Origin: Incurvaria masculella
Lineage: Eukaryota > Arthropoda > Insecta > Lepidoptera > Incurvariidae
Assembly (NCBI GenBank): GCA_946894095.1
Contig: OX335660.1
Coordinates: 3,539,001-3,603,000 of the forward strand
Direction: 5' to 3'
Length of the DNA stretch: 64,000 bases
Positions 29,278 through 39,984 of the stretch are shown piece by piece; position 1 is the stretch's first letter, and each line of letters opens with the position of its first letter. The position numbers were made by a program, and so were the translations under genes. The notes beneath the pieces are model-generated. The model did not search any database and was not told where the DNA came from. It saw nothing but the letters and a program-made list of their open reading frames with translations.

Positions 29278-29562
29278 CATTTTGTCACGATTGCGAGCTG
29301 CCCCATGGTGCGGAATCCATGTAAAACTCTAAGTTCCCTTCCCCTACTAGGTGGTAAGGTTTGAGCCCTCCCGGGTTGGTTTGGATGAAAAGATTGTCGA
29401 AGCGGAAATTAAAAATTGTTCTGGTATTCCATTCATTTCCATCTAGCCGTGCTTGTAAAGGGAAGGCCTGGAATGGCAATAATTCCCACGGGGGTGTTTT
29501 GGGCTTATATATCGTAACGGTAGTTGTGTGGTATTATCGATCCATGCCAGGTTGCAAAAAGT
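29278..29562 (+). mobile_element. SINE body
   Basis: TGTCACGATTGCGAGCTGCC, TTCCCCTACTAGGTGGTAAG, GAAAAGATTGTCGAAGCGG, then GGTATTATCGATCCATGCCAGG and an A-rich end. Confidence 0.8.
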
Positions 29563-29979
29563 AAGAAATCCGAAAATATTTAATTTGTCAGATAACATTA
29601 AAAAAATCCGCGATACACGAAAGTACTTTGTACGGATTTGTTTGCGAGTTGGACACACACTATTTCGTTTTAATAATTCCTTAGAGAAGTTGGGTCGGTT
29701 TTGGAATTTTCTTATTTAAAATGATAATTGACTTGAATGATAATTGGCGGAACATAAAATATTGTTTAAAAATCTAAAAATATTATAGTAATATTAGTTT
29801 AACTTATAAAGTGAAGTGATACTATCCCAGTTGTAATTTGCATTTTTATTCCTAAGTTTAGCTATTACGTCTTGTCTGCATGTGCATATACTTTTAAGTT
29901 GGATTGGTCGTTTTTGAAAATTGGAGACAGCGGGTCGCTCGCGCTCGCTCGTCGTGGCGCTCGATGCCATACCCCCTCC

Positions 29980-30348
29980 CTTTTTAGGGTTCCGTACCCA
30001 AAGGGTGCCAACGGAACCCTATTACTAAGCCTCCGCTGTCCGCCCGTACGTCCGTCCGTCCGTCCGTCTGTCACAGGGCTGTATGTAATGCACCGTAATA
30101 GCTAGGCAGCTGATTTTTTTACAAAGTGTGTATTTATTTTGCAGCTATAACAACAAATAGGTAAAATAGGTACAACATATTAGGAAAATTAAAGGGGGCC
30201 CCCATACAAAAAACGTGATTTTGGGCGCACACGATGGTACGGAAACCTTCTTGTGCGAGTGCAACTCATACTTGGCCGGTTTTTTGTGTTAAATCGTGTA
30301 CGATGGTACGGAACCCTTCGTGTGCGAGTCCGACTCGCACTCGGCCGG
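29980..30348 (+). repeat. GGTTCCGT-family repeat with a duplicated 3' end
   Basis: TTTTTAGGGTTCCGTACCCA and the CCGT microsatellite at the left. The terminal block (GATGGTACGGAA ... GGCCGGTTTTT) occurs twice, at about 30232-30284 and 30300-30350. Confidence 0.82.
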
Positions 30349-30739
30349 TATTTCCTCTCCTGTGGGCTAGACACATGGCCTCTGTGGCCCGTGAGTGGGA
30401 ACAGAGTGCCCCGCAATGAAACTATCTGTCACCATGTACGCACCGCGCGTCACAACACAGCCTCGTGGGAAGCTCATCCTACATTCGTGTGTTGGAACTC
30501 CTCGAACTGAGCAATGCCTGGGCGATTTATGAACATTTTTACGTTGAGACGTGGATCGAGCTAAGAGGTTCTACTTATCAACTGCCTTCTATATGATTGC
30601 TCTATGTAGGCGTATTAGAGTGTTTTAGGGATGTGGTGTGCGTTACTACTCGAAGATGAAGTAACAGAGACTGTTTTAAGACGAAAATGTTTCAGAATAG
30701 AATAATCAATATCAGTAATAGGCAGTTGATGTTCTGAGC

Positions 30740-31042
30740 CGCTAGTCCCAGTTGTCATCTAAACTGGCGTTTACGGAACTTCGAAGTTCCGTAAAAACGT
30801 CAAACCCCATTCAAGTTTTTACTAGATATTCTATGGTTTTACTTCTTCAAGCTATCAAAGTGAAACTCGGACTTCCGATTTCTATGAAAACGCGGAGTCA
30901 GCGTAAACGGCAACGTCGAGGTTAAATAGTACGTTGAGTAAGCTGTCAAAGCAAACTCGAACTCGGAATGTCTCCATACATTTGAAAACGCCAGTTGATC
31001 GGTTTGTCGTAAACGCCTATTTAGGTGACACCTGGACTACGG
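30740..31042. mobile_element. ACCTAAA-TGGCGTTTACGG MITE, copy 2
   Basis: GTCCCAGTTGTCATCTAAAC to CGCCTATTTAGGTGACACCTGGAC. Contains the perfect palindrome GGAACTTCGAAGTTCC near the left end (30776). Confidence 0.78.
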
Positions 31043-31388
31043 GCTCTGATGATATGACCACTATATCTCTCTCTATTTTAGAAAATATTGGAGATTGCCG
31101 ATTGTTGAGATGAAAACAAATTAAAATTTATTTTAAATGTTACGTCAGAATTAGCGGCAGTCGTGACACAACCAACTTAATTTGCATCGAATGGGGAAAG
31201 TGAATAGAAAACACGAAAATTGGTTTACGCATGAATTAACTGGCGTTTACGTAACTTCGAAGTTCCGTAAAAACGTCAAACTCCATACAAGTTGATTCTA
31301 GATATTGTGTGGTTTTACTCTTTCAAGCGAGGGGTCACTCACTCAAGGAATCTGGTGTACAATCGTTTGGGAATCTCAAGAATCTTAG

Positions 31389-31780
31389 GTGGGAGTCCGA
31401 GGAATCTGGTGGGAGTCCGGAGAATCTCGGAAATCTTATGTAATCCCGAGTAATCCTAAAGAATCTGGAAATCCCAAGGAAATCATTGGGAATCCTATCA
31501 AATTCATGGAAATCTCGGGTAATCTTAGGCGGAGTCCGAGGAATCCGATGGGAGTCCGAGGAATCTGGAAATCTTATGTAATCCCGAGTAATCCTAAGGA
31601 ATCTGAGAATACCAAGGAAATCATTGGGAATCCTTTCAAATTAATGGAAATCTCGAGTAATCCTGGGCGGGAGTCCGAGGAATAGGAAAATCTTGGGTAG
31701 TCTCGAGTACTCCCAGGGAGTGTAGGAATCCTAAGCGAATCATTGGCAATCCGATCAAAGTCTTTGTAATCTCAGATAAT
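31389..31780 (+). repeat. AATCY-rich tandem repeat, left end of the composite element
   Basis: A 138-bp unit is repeated (AAATCTTATGTAATCCCGAG at 31430 and 31568), itself built of about 10-bp GRAATCY words. A 98-codon open stretch here only reflects the repeat and is not a gene. Confidence 0.75.
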
Positions 31781-31788
31781 CTTGTCGG

Positions 31789-32358
31789 GGTCGGACTAAA
31801 CCGGTTGTATGCTTAGTCCGGTGCAATTCTAGTACAGTACGTAAGTTTTGACAGGTTAGTTCTGAATAAGACTGTAAAGGTTTTTAAAATAAGAGTACCT
31901 TATCTCGAGTACGTGAAATATTTACTAGGTTTTTAAATATAGACTTTTATAACGGCCCAGGCAAAGAAATAATCAACTTTGACCTAATGATGGCTGAGAT
32001 ACTAAGGGATTTCGAAAGATCGGAGTACCTCATCGTGAAGTTGAGTATGTCAAATATGTATTATGGCTTCAAAAATGGTATTGCATAATGCATCAGGCAA
32101 AAAAAAAACAGGGCCGACCTAATGATCGCTGAGATAATACGGGATCTAATCTAACAATGATAGCGCGGCCGTGGGCGCGGCCGCCAGTTTGCGAAGAAAT
32201 CACGCACACGTGTGCGCACGAGTGTGCGCAGCGCGCACCCCGCGTGTGCCCTACGACACAATTCCAAAACATATTCAGCCGTATTCAGAGTAAACCTGTC
32301 AAAATTTAGTACGGGATAAGCACCGGATTAACCAAACAAAAACCGGTTTAGTCCGACC
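31789..32358. mobile_element. 570-bp inner element with GGTCGGACTAAACCGG inverted ends
   Basis: GGTCGGACTAAACCGGTTGT at the left is mirrored by AAACCGGTTTAGTCCGACC at the right. The similarity extends about 85 bp inward (TAGTCCGGTGC, TTTTGACAGGTT). A related left end without a matching right end starts at 32756. Short outer pieces recur at 39877 and 52607. Confidence 0.75.
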
Positions 32359-32403
32359 TTAATACGCGTACTAAGCGAATAGAAGGTTATCATGCGTATA
32401 CTA

Positions 32404-32690
32404 CTTTTTAGGGTTCCGTACCGAAAGGGTGAAAACGGAACCCTATTACTAAGCCTCAGCTGTCCGTCCGTCCGTCCGTCTGTCACAAAGCTGTTACTCA
32501 TGAACCGTAATAAGTACGTAGCTGAAATTTTCACAGAGTGAGTATTTAATTTGCCGCTATAACAACAAATAAGTAAAATTTAAAGATAATAAAAAAATAC
32601 AAATAATATGATTTTTTGGTGTTAAATCATTTACGATGGTACGGAACCCTTTGTGTGCGAGTCCGACTCGCACTTGGCCGGTTTGTTTAC
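32404..32690 (+). repeat. GGTTCCGT-family repeat
   Basis: TTTTTAGGGTTCCGTACCGA, short CCGT microsatellite, GTGCGAGTCCGACTCGCAC and TTGGCCGGTTTG. Confidence 0.85.
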
Positions 32691-33184
32691 TGTGTTTATT
32701 GTATGTATTTTGATTAAATAATTAGATGATTGTAGGTATGTTGTGAACCGAGCTCGGGGCGGACTAACTTTACTATGCGTATTAAGGTCGAAGTAAACCG
32801 GTTTTTGTATGGTTAGTCCGGTGCTAATCTCGTACCAAGTTTTTACAGGTTCACAGTGAATACGACTGCAAGGGATTTCGAAAAAGAAGAGTACCTACCT
32901 AATCGCGAAGTTTTCTACGTGAAATATTTGCTAAGGTTTCAAATATAGCCTTTTATAATGACCCAGGCAAAAAAAAAATCAACCCTGACCTAATGATGGC
33001 TGAGATTCTAAGAGATTTCGAAAGAGCGGAGTACCTCATCTTGAAATTTAGTATGTGAAATATGTACTGTGGATTCAAAAATGGTATCGTATAATGCCTC
33101 AGGGAAAGAAAAAATCAGCGCTGATCTAAAGATCGCTGAGATAATATGGGATCTAATTTAACCGGATTCCGCCTGGGTAAATAT

Positions 33185-33402
33185 GTCCAAAACGAATATC
33201 GCACGGCCACGGCGCGGGGGCTCCCCGCCCGCCGCGCCGTTGCCGTCTCCTGCGGGCGCCGCTCGCCCCCGCCGCCCGTGCCCGCGCTGTTGCCGCCTCG
33301 CGCGGACGCCGCGCCCGTGCCGACCCCCGCCGCCGGCCGCGCCGCCCGCCTGTCTGCGATGACGTCACGGACACGTGCTGCGCGCAACGCGCAATTATAA
33401 GT
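33185..33402. other. CpG-rich island in the composite element
   Basis: About 200 bp of very GC-rich sequence in AT-rich surroundings, ending with a CRE palindrome TGACGTCA at 33360-33367 and ACACGTG. Long open frames in several frames on both strands are a composition effect. A smaller equivalent is at 32160-32255. Confidence 0.7.
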
Positions 33403-33419
33403 CTCTGAATCGTTGGTGG

Positions 33420-33775
33420 TCACTAAGAATCTTTAGAAATCCCGAAATCATTGGAATGTACCAAAAATGTGTTGGTAGTCCTTAAAAATCCAGGTAATCT
33501 TTGGTAGTCTCTAGGAATCTTTGGTAGTCCTCAGAAATCTTACGAAATCCCAGTATATTTGAAATCTCCAAGAATCTTTGGTAGTCTTTGGAAATCTTTA
33601 GGAATCTCCAGGAATCTTTGGAAATCTTTAGGAATCTCTAAGAATCTTTGGTAGTCTTTGGAAATCTTTAGGAATCTCCAGGAATCTTTGGAAATCTTTA
33701 GGAATCTCTAAGAATCTTTGGTAGTCTTTGGAAATCTTTAGGAATCTAGAAATCCCAAGGAAATCTTGACTACTG
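33420..33775 (+). repeat. 10-bp-phased GGAATCTTTR repeats, 70-bp higher-order unit
   Basis: Decamers such as GGAATCTTTG, GAAATCTTTA and GGAATCTCCA follow one another. AGAATCTTTGGTAGTC recurs at 33571, 33641 and 33711, an exact 70-bp spacing. Confidence 0.85.
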
Positions 33776-34059
33776 GGAATCTGGTGTACACTTTTTGCTC
33801 GAGTGACTAACCCCTCGCTTTCAAGCTGTCAAAGTCAAACTCGGACTTCCGATTTTTATAAAAACGCTGAGTCGACGTAAACGGCAACGTCGACGTATTT
33901 ACGGCAACGTTGAGTAAGCTGTCAAATCAAACTCGGACTCGCAAATGTTAGTTCGCTCAACGCCCACTGCGCGCGCTCTTAAATTTCTCCATACATTTAT
34001 AAAACGCCAGTCGATTGGTTTGCGGTAAACGCCAATTTAGGTGACAACTCAGACTGACT

Positions 34060-34850
34060 ACTCAGTAGTGCGAGCGAGTGCGCGTCATAGGTTCGGCAAA
34101 CAGACGCGGTCGCCGCAGTCTATTTAAATTGCCAGACACATTTAGAGCTCATATCAGTTCAAGAAGCGCTGGTGAGTCTACGTTTCCCATCAGAACCTTC
34201 TTAGCAAACACTGGAGAACCAGCAAAAACTCACCCAAAGCGAAAGTTCTCAGGGATGCGAAACGAGTAAGTTACAGATGAAAGTGAAACGCTTTCGCCTG
34301 ACGTCATCACACATAAAATGTTTTGTTTGTGTCATCGCACTCTAATTAGTCTAATTAGAAAGGGACAACACTAGGGTGACTCGTAGCTGTCATTTCATAA
34401 TGACATAGGTGCTATAACGTATGTTTATAAAACTGTGACGAGCACTTAGCGCGGACTGATGGACATACTAGAAGGGGTAGGTAGGTAGCAAACTCACTAA
34501 CCTGTAGGTGCGATGTCCCGTATTCCACACCAGCCTCCGATCCTGCAGCGGGTTGCTCCAGAGCTGTTCTCACACTCTTACACGGCAGAGGTCTTACAAG
34601 TACGGTCACACAATACACTCAATGTTCACAAATTTCGTCGTCTATTTCTTGCACTTCAAAACATTCGCGTCCGTCTCCCGCGCGATTGTCTGTTCCCTCG
34701 TCCCCCGCGCTCCTCCGCCGGTGGGTACGTGCAATCTACCCGCAACCAGCGAGCTCGTAGGAAATCGGTTAGGTATTTTGGCGGGAAAGGGAGATGCGCT
34801 AATTGCTTCGTTACAGTGTTGCACTATAGGTGCTTGAGAAATAGCATGAA
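34060..34850. other. Unassigned region
   Basis: Open stretches (for example 34508-34837 and 34513-34854) overlap in different frames and show no recognised domain. 34855 onward is a transposase remnant. Confidence 0.35.
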
Positions 34851-34854
34851 ATTT

Positions 34855-35214
34855 TCGGCATATTGCCAACAATTACTAGAAATGATGGAAGAGATCGCCA
34901 TTCAACAAACGAGACTGGTCAATTGCCATAGCCCACTGCTCCTTGAGGATAACGCTCGACCACACACTGCAAAGTGAGAGGAAATGCGACTGGAAACTTT
35001 CCGCCACCAATCATTCGTTCCAGATATTCCTCCAACTGGTTTCCACCTTTTTTGGAGTTTAGACAACTTTATTATTAATTTAGACAACAAAAAAAATATA
35101 TTCCCATCAGGCAGTCAAAACGGCCTTGAAAGAATTCATCGATTTTCGCTTCCATTTTTTTATAGCAAAGGAACTAGATCTTCTCATAAAAGGGCAAAAA
35201 ATCGATTGAATTAA
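34855..35214 (+). pseudogene. Mariner transposase remnant
   Basis: One frame reads AYCQQLLEMMEEIAIQQTRL, then LLLEDNARPHTAK, a TGA stop at 34975, and further on SFVPDIPPTGFHLFWSLDNF. These match mariner transposase around the second catalytic Asp (DNARPH) and the third (PDxxPTDxHLF). The in-frame stop, missing N-terminus and lack of clear inverted ends show it is dead. It differs from the mariner at 14788. Confidence 0.8.
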
Positions 35215-35219
35215 TTGAA

Positions 35220-36000
35220 AATATTTATCTTTTATAATATTGAGACTCAATGTAATTTAAAAAAAACTACTCAGAAATCAAACTAAGTATGTCCTTTATT
35301 TTCGAAGGAAACTATTAAAGAAATGGCTTTCAATGTACGTATGTGAAAAAAATCGCTTTCAACGTCTAAATATTTAAAACTCGGATAAAACCTAAATGAG
35401 GTGGTTCATTCTCTTCTCGTTAATATTTCGCTGGACCCGGATCTCTTATTAAAATTCATTACGGGTCCATGCATACATACACCCACAGCGTAGGCACGGC
35501 AGGACCATAAGCATGCTTACAGTTCAGTTATCTATGCTGTGAGCATGTTCTTTCTTTCTGACGCCTCTCATTCTTACATACACGTATTTTGCAACCGTGA
35601 GTGATATGATTTTTTACGATGCCACTTTACACCTGAATTATTCATACGACTGTGACGACCATTTATTCCGAGGACCCAAGAAAAAGTCCTCGGTTAGATA
35701 AATTCCTCGTATGTGCCTTGTGTATTCAGGTGCATGTCCTCGGATAGTACTGAATACAAACACACCCATTTTTAAAAACACACACTGTTAAACTTTTTTA
35801 TAGAATTAAACTAATTACATTTTCATTACGGATTTTTTTTTCTGACAAACACGAAGCAGCGTCACCTAAACTGCAATGTTTAAAGATAGTTATAGGAGGG
35901 ATTCGTCTGAAAACCAGCTTTGTAGTTTTCTGCGAGAGAGCTGAGATTGATCCCATTTGTCACAAATTTAAGATACCTACAAGATAATGCAATGTTTAAG
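35220..36000. other. Intergenic DNA
   Basis: No supported gene or repeat. Confidence 0.35.
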
Positions 36001-36009
36001 TGTTTTTAA

Positions 36010-36092
36010 TTTAGTTTAATTTTTTTTATGTTCATTACTCTTTTGTACTATGTGTTGTGGCAAATAAAATGTCTTATTCTTATTCTTATATA
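36010..36092 (+). mobile_element. Probable LINE 3' tail
   Basis: TATGTGTTGTGGCAAATAAA followed by TCTTATTCTTATTCTTA looks like the 3' end of a truncated non-LTR element with a microsatellite tail. No coding part remains. Confidence 0.4.
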
Positions 36093-36099
36093 TTTTAGT

Positions 36100-36750
36100 T
36101 TTTTTAACTGAATTCAAAATAGGAGGAGGCTCTCAATTCGTCTGTATTTTTTTTTGTTACCTCAGAACTTTCGACTGGGTAACCGATTTTGATGATTATT
36201 TTTTTATTTGAAATCTGGTGCTTCCCGTGTGGTCCTATTTCAGTTTGGTTTAGTTTTGACAATGATATCCATGGTAAAATCATATATGTCTTAAATTTGC
36301 ATTAAGTATGTGCGCGACAAATGTAGGAATAACTCAATATCACGCCAACCGATTTCGATTATTCTTTTTTTATTGGAAAGGACGTGTACAAATTAGTTAG
36401 TGTACTTCAAAAAGAAATCTGTCATAAAACTTTGACTGTTTGATATTTTCCTGACCGGTTTCATGCATTGTTTCCGCTTTCCGTCTTCTTTTGGCTGCTT
36501 GCTGCATAGATAGGATGAAATATTGAGCTTATCGGCATAAAAAAAATCCTTAATGTTTAAATAAAATTTCAAACTTTTCATACTACTTCGTTAGTAAACA
36601 GTGTCCTGCCGGCTTTACGGTCCGCCCCAAATAAAGCGTCACCACGAATGAGACCAACATCCTGAGAACAGTGGCATTCTCAGTTACGCTTCACATTTGT
36701 CACTGTAAGCCGAGTAAAGGGCAACGTTTTGTTCTGGTCATTTCAAGTTT
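36100..36750. other. Intergenic DNA
   Basis: Nothing supported. A GGTTCCGT-repeat fragment follows at 36756-36803. Confidence 0.35.
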
Positions 36751-36755
36751 TATTT

Positions 36756-36803
36756 TTAGGGTTCCGTACCCAAAGGGTGAAAACGGAACCCTATTACTAA
36801 GCA
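36756..36803 (+). repeat. GGTTCCGT-family fragment
   Basis: Only the first 48 bp of the family (TTTAGGGTTCCGTACCCAAA ... CCCTATTACTAAGC). Confidence 0.75.
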
Positions 36804-37069
36804 CATTATGTACAGTCTTACGTTGACATTTTAACCCTAACACCTATCTAACGTTCCGTAAAGCCATATAGCAATGTCAATCAAACATAGATGGTCGTAT
36901 CTTGTAAAATTCAATACACTTAGATGAAAAAGGAATACCTTTATGGCATGGCACATAAAAGGAATTCCTTTTTCATCTAAGGGAATACAGTAAAAAACTT
37001 AATGAAAATAGTAACATATTTTTAAGTAAATATGCTTTTTCTAACTAAGCACGTACGTCTCTTTTTCCA

Positions 37070-37265
37070 AGTAATGTGACATGTATGTATGAATAATCGA
37101 CCGCGATCGACGCAAGGATAAATTAATTCAAGAAATAGCAGCATAAATTAATTGAAGTATATTCATTAAGTATTTCTTTGACAGGTCTCTTTCTTTAATT
37201 ATTGGATGCTTGCTTGCTTAGCGGTCGATTATATTATAATTATAATATAAATATATATTCCACAT
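37070..37265. mobile_element. Inverted pair of tRNA-Leu-like SINE tails
   Basis: CAAGTAATGTGACATGTATG ... CGACGCAAGG (minus) is followed by GTATTTCTTTGACAGGTCTC ... CTTGCTTAGCGGTCGATTAT (plus). Both are the tail region of the second SINE family. Confidence 0.55.
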
Positions 37266-37324
37266 TTTAAATTCAATGAAAAACAAGCAACAAATACATT
37301 ATAAAATACTAGAACCAAATCAAC

Positions 37325-37572
37325 AATTCTTAATACATCAAAGTTCCCTTTAAGTGGTAAGGTAAGCGGGTTGGTACCATCGCTTTGGATGACAAGATGG
37401 CCAAAACGGCAGTGAAAATTTTACCTTGTTTTCCATCCAGTTCAATATATGTGTTCATCAATGGAAGGTCCGGGCATGGCACGTAATTCCTTCGCGAATG
37501 CGGTGCGTTGGGTTAACATCATGAAAGTGGGTGTGGTATAGCTCAGCCGTCAATATCTAGTTACATAAAAAG
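37325..37572 (+). mobile_element. SINE body
   Basis: TTGGTACCATCGCTTTGGAT, TTTCCATCCAGTTCAATAT, GGTCCGGGCATGGCACG, then GCCGTCAATATCTAG and an A run. Diverged. Confidence 0.75.
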
Positions 37573-37720
37573 TTTCCACAGGTAATCGAGCCCTGAATAA
37601 ACTTCGCGCTGTGATCTCTATCCTCTGCCTACCCCTCCGGGAAAGCGGCGTGAAGGTATGTATACATGTATGAATAAACTCCATAGCATTTTACGGAAAT
37701 GTATTTTTTTAATTGCTTTT

Positions 37721-38018
37721 TATTAGGGTTCCGTACCCAAAGGGTGAAAACGGAACCCTATTACTAAGCCTCCGCTGTCCGTCCGTCCGTCCGTCCGTCC
37801 GTCTGTCTGTCACAGGGCTGTATCTCATGAACCGTAATAGGTAGGCAGCTGAAATTTTCACAGAGTGTGTATGTATTTTGCCGTTATGACAAGAAATAGG
37901 TAAAATAAAAAATAATAAAAATTAAAGGGTATGAAAATACAAAAAACGTGATTTTTTTGTATTGATGGTACGGAACCCTTCGTGTGCGAGTCCGACTCGC
38001 ACTTGGCCGGTTTTTAAA
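37721..38018 (+). repeat. GGTTCCGT-family repeat, well preserved
   Basis: TATTAGGGTTCCGTACCCAA through CCGT repeats to the perfect palindrome GTGCGAGTCCGACTCGCAC and TTGGCCGGTTTTT. Confidence 0.87.
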
Positions 38019-38032
38019 GCATACCCAATTGT

Positions 38033-38411
38033 CAGCCTCAATGGCCCAGTGGCGCGACACTTCGGCGATCGCTCTCCGAAGTTAAGCAACGCTGGGTCCG
38101 GTCTGGTCTTGGATGGGTGACCATTCGACCGTTGAGAGAGGCTGGCCGTGGCTCGGATTCCACGTTAAACTGTAGGTCCCCTTCCTTACTTACTAGGTGG
38201 TAGGGTTTATCCCGCCCGGGTTGGTACCATCGCATTGGATGAACGATGGTCGAAGCGGCAATGAAAATTGTCCGTGTTTTCCATCCAGTTCAATGTGGCC
38301 GTGCAATATAAGGAAGGTCCTGGCATGGCACCTAGTTCCCATGTGGTGTGTTGGGCTAATACCATGACAGAAGGTGTGGTATTAGCCATCCATGTCCAGT
38401 CACATAAAAAA
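38033..38411 (+). mobile_element. 5S rRNA-headed SINE, second copy
   Basis: CTCCGAAGTTAAGCAACGCT and GGTCTTGGATGGGTGACC as in the 6658 copy, with the same body and poly-A end. The two copies differ at only a handful of sites. Confidence 0.87.
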
Positions 38412-38837
38412 AACCCAAAATATACTCGAAGCATCCTAAATAATTCGCAAGAAATACTTTTGCCTTTGTGTGAAATATTTTCGGCATGAATTCGCTTCTA
38501 AACTCGCTCGTTGAATATTCAAGCGGGCCGCTTCTCGGCGTGTCTTGTGATTCTTGCAAAAAAATCCATTATATTACTACTCTATTTATGTATAAATTAA
38601 CGGAGGGCCTCATTCGCTCTAAGAGGCTGGTGACATCGCATGGGCGTGATGGTATGGTAATGAGACTCTTTGTCTGCTTCTATTTTTAATTGGCTATCTG
38701 GGCTTTTGAATGCATTATTAATTACATTTTTAATTTACGTAAAAGAATGAGTAGAATGTTTGCTTGATTGTCTTCTTTATGTAGTAGCATTCAGTTATGC
38801 GCGCTTTTCGACTAACCTTTAAAAGGAAAAAAATCGA

Positions 38838-39606
38838 AAAACCGGCCAAGTGCGAGTCGGACTCGCACACGAAGTGAAGGGGAGGGCTGCACTCGAAATT
38901 TGCGCAGTCCCCGTAGGTTGCTGGATTTTGGGAAAAAATATATATGATAAATTGTGGACTGTATTGCTATTAAGAGATTGTATGGCGCCCTCTTAAATAC
39001 ATTGCGACTGACCTGCTCTCCGCGCTAGTGGGTGTTCACATCTCTCGCTGGAACCCGGGCCCGGGATTTGCTGGTGGTGATGATGAGAAGGCGCCGCCGT
39101 GGCGATACACTGACTATAGATCACTCACTACTATGCAAGCATAGCATTCGCTGCAGACATCGAAGATAGGCAATAAAAACTCCTTTTGGCTGTATTTCTC
39201 GAAGAATATGTCCAGAGCTCAGTGCATGAAAAAACGTGGCAGTTGAATGTGGTCAAAAATTTCGTGGAGTTACTCAAAAGCGACGAAAAATGTGGGTAGT
39301 TCGCATTTGCAGATAAAAGGCGCCAGAAATTCAAATTTGAAAAGGAATGATTGAGAGATTTCTCAACACGAAGGGTCCTACCATCGTACTAGATTTAACA
39401 AAAAAATAACACGTTTATTATATATTTTTTCTTATTTTAAAATTTTACTTATTTCTTGTTATTGCGGCAATATAAATACACACTCTGTGAACATTTCAGC
39501 TGACTACCCATTACGGTTCATGAGATACAGCCCTATGACAGACGGACGGACGGACGGACGGACAGCGGAGGCTTAGTAATAGGGTTCCGTTTGCACCCTT
39601 TGGGTG
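38838..39606 (-). repeat. GGTTCCGT-family repeat, minus strand, interrupted
   Basis: The 3' end (AAAAACCGGCCAAGTGCGAG) is at 38838-38874. The rest (GGGTCCTACCATCGTACTAG to AATAGGGTTCCGTTTGCACC) is at 39374-39606. A 491-bp insertion lies between. Confidence 0.82.
38875..39365. mobile_element. 491-bp insertion with 8-bp duplication ACACGAAG
   Basis: ACACGAAG occurs immediately before (38867-38874) and after (39366-39373). Termini are TGAAGGGGAGGG and ATTTCTCA. No coding capacity; the family was not recognised. Confidence 0.65.
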
Positions 39607-39649
39607 AGTTACACATGACTCTAATAATCTGGTAATCACGAACTTTAGA

Positions 39650-39825
39650 TACATCGGTGAGTCACCAGTGACTCACCAGTGAGTTACGGATGACTCACTG
39701 GTGAGTCACCTGAGGCTAATCATGAACTTTAGATGCACCACCAGTCACCTGAGGCTAATCATGAACTGTAGATGCACCAGTGACTCAACAGTGAGTTACG
39801 GGTGACTCACTGGTGAGTCATAATA
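39650..39825. promoter_or_regulatory. Cluster of seven AP-1/CNC-type TGASTCA palindromes
   Basis: TGAGTCA or TGACTCA at 39658, 39669, 39691, 39702, 39781, 39803 and 39814, within longer mirror words (CACCAGTGACTCAC, CACTGGTGAGTC). AP-1 and related bZIP factors bind this heptamer. It may be a tandem/inverted repeat by origin; a regulatory role is inferred. Confidence 0.45.
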
Positions 39826-39984
39826 CTTTCAAATACGCGACCTGCAGCAAGAACACAGAATACATCTAATTACTAATTTGTCGGTCGGACAAACATAGTC
39901 CGCCCTTAATACGCGTACTAAAGTTAGTCCGCCCAATCTGAATACTGCTGATAATTGTTTACTTTTCGTATCTCCAAATGTATT

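Larger units (their letters stand above)
31328..33817. mobile_element. 2.49-kb composite element, 17-bp inverted repeats, 8-bp target duplication
   Basis: The left end CGAGGGGTCACTCACTC and right end GAGTGACTAACCCCTCG are inverted repeats (15 of 17 match). CTTTCAAG flanks both sides (31320-31327 and 33818-33825). No transposase is encoded. Contents: AATCY-repeat blocks at each end, two copies of a 360-bp unit (31795-32155, 32803-33160) each followed by a CpG-rich block, and a GGTTCCGT repeat inside. The 8-bp duplication points to a hAT- or P-type transposase, but the termini do not match a family recognised here. Confidence 0.8.
31233..34056. mobile_element. ACCTAAA-TGGCGTTTACGG MITE, copy 3, split by a 2.49-kb insertion
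   Basis: The left half is 31233-31327 (TTAACTGGCGTTTACGTAAC, AACTTCGAAGTTCCG). The right half is 33818-34056 (TCAAGCTGTCAAAGTCAAAC to CGCCAATTTAGGTGACAACT). The halves join cleanly when the intervening element is removed. Confidence 0.8.

Noticed and set aside
31389..31685. A 98-codon Asn/Pro/Lys-rich protein
   Set aside because: It merely translates the AATCY tandem repeat at the end of the composite element.
33115..33423. GC-rich open frames on both strands (73-102 codons)
   Set aside because: Three overlapping frames on both strands are open because stop codons are rare in very GC-rich DNA; no motif or splice support.
34412..34837. Several overlapping open frames around 34.4-34.8 kb as a host gene
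   Set aside because: Frames conflict and none shows a domain; only the 3' part, from about 34855, is recognisable, as a mariner remnant.
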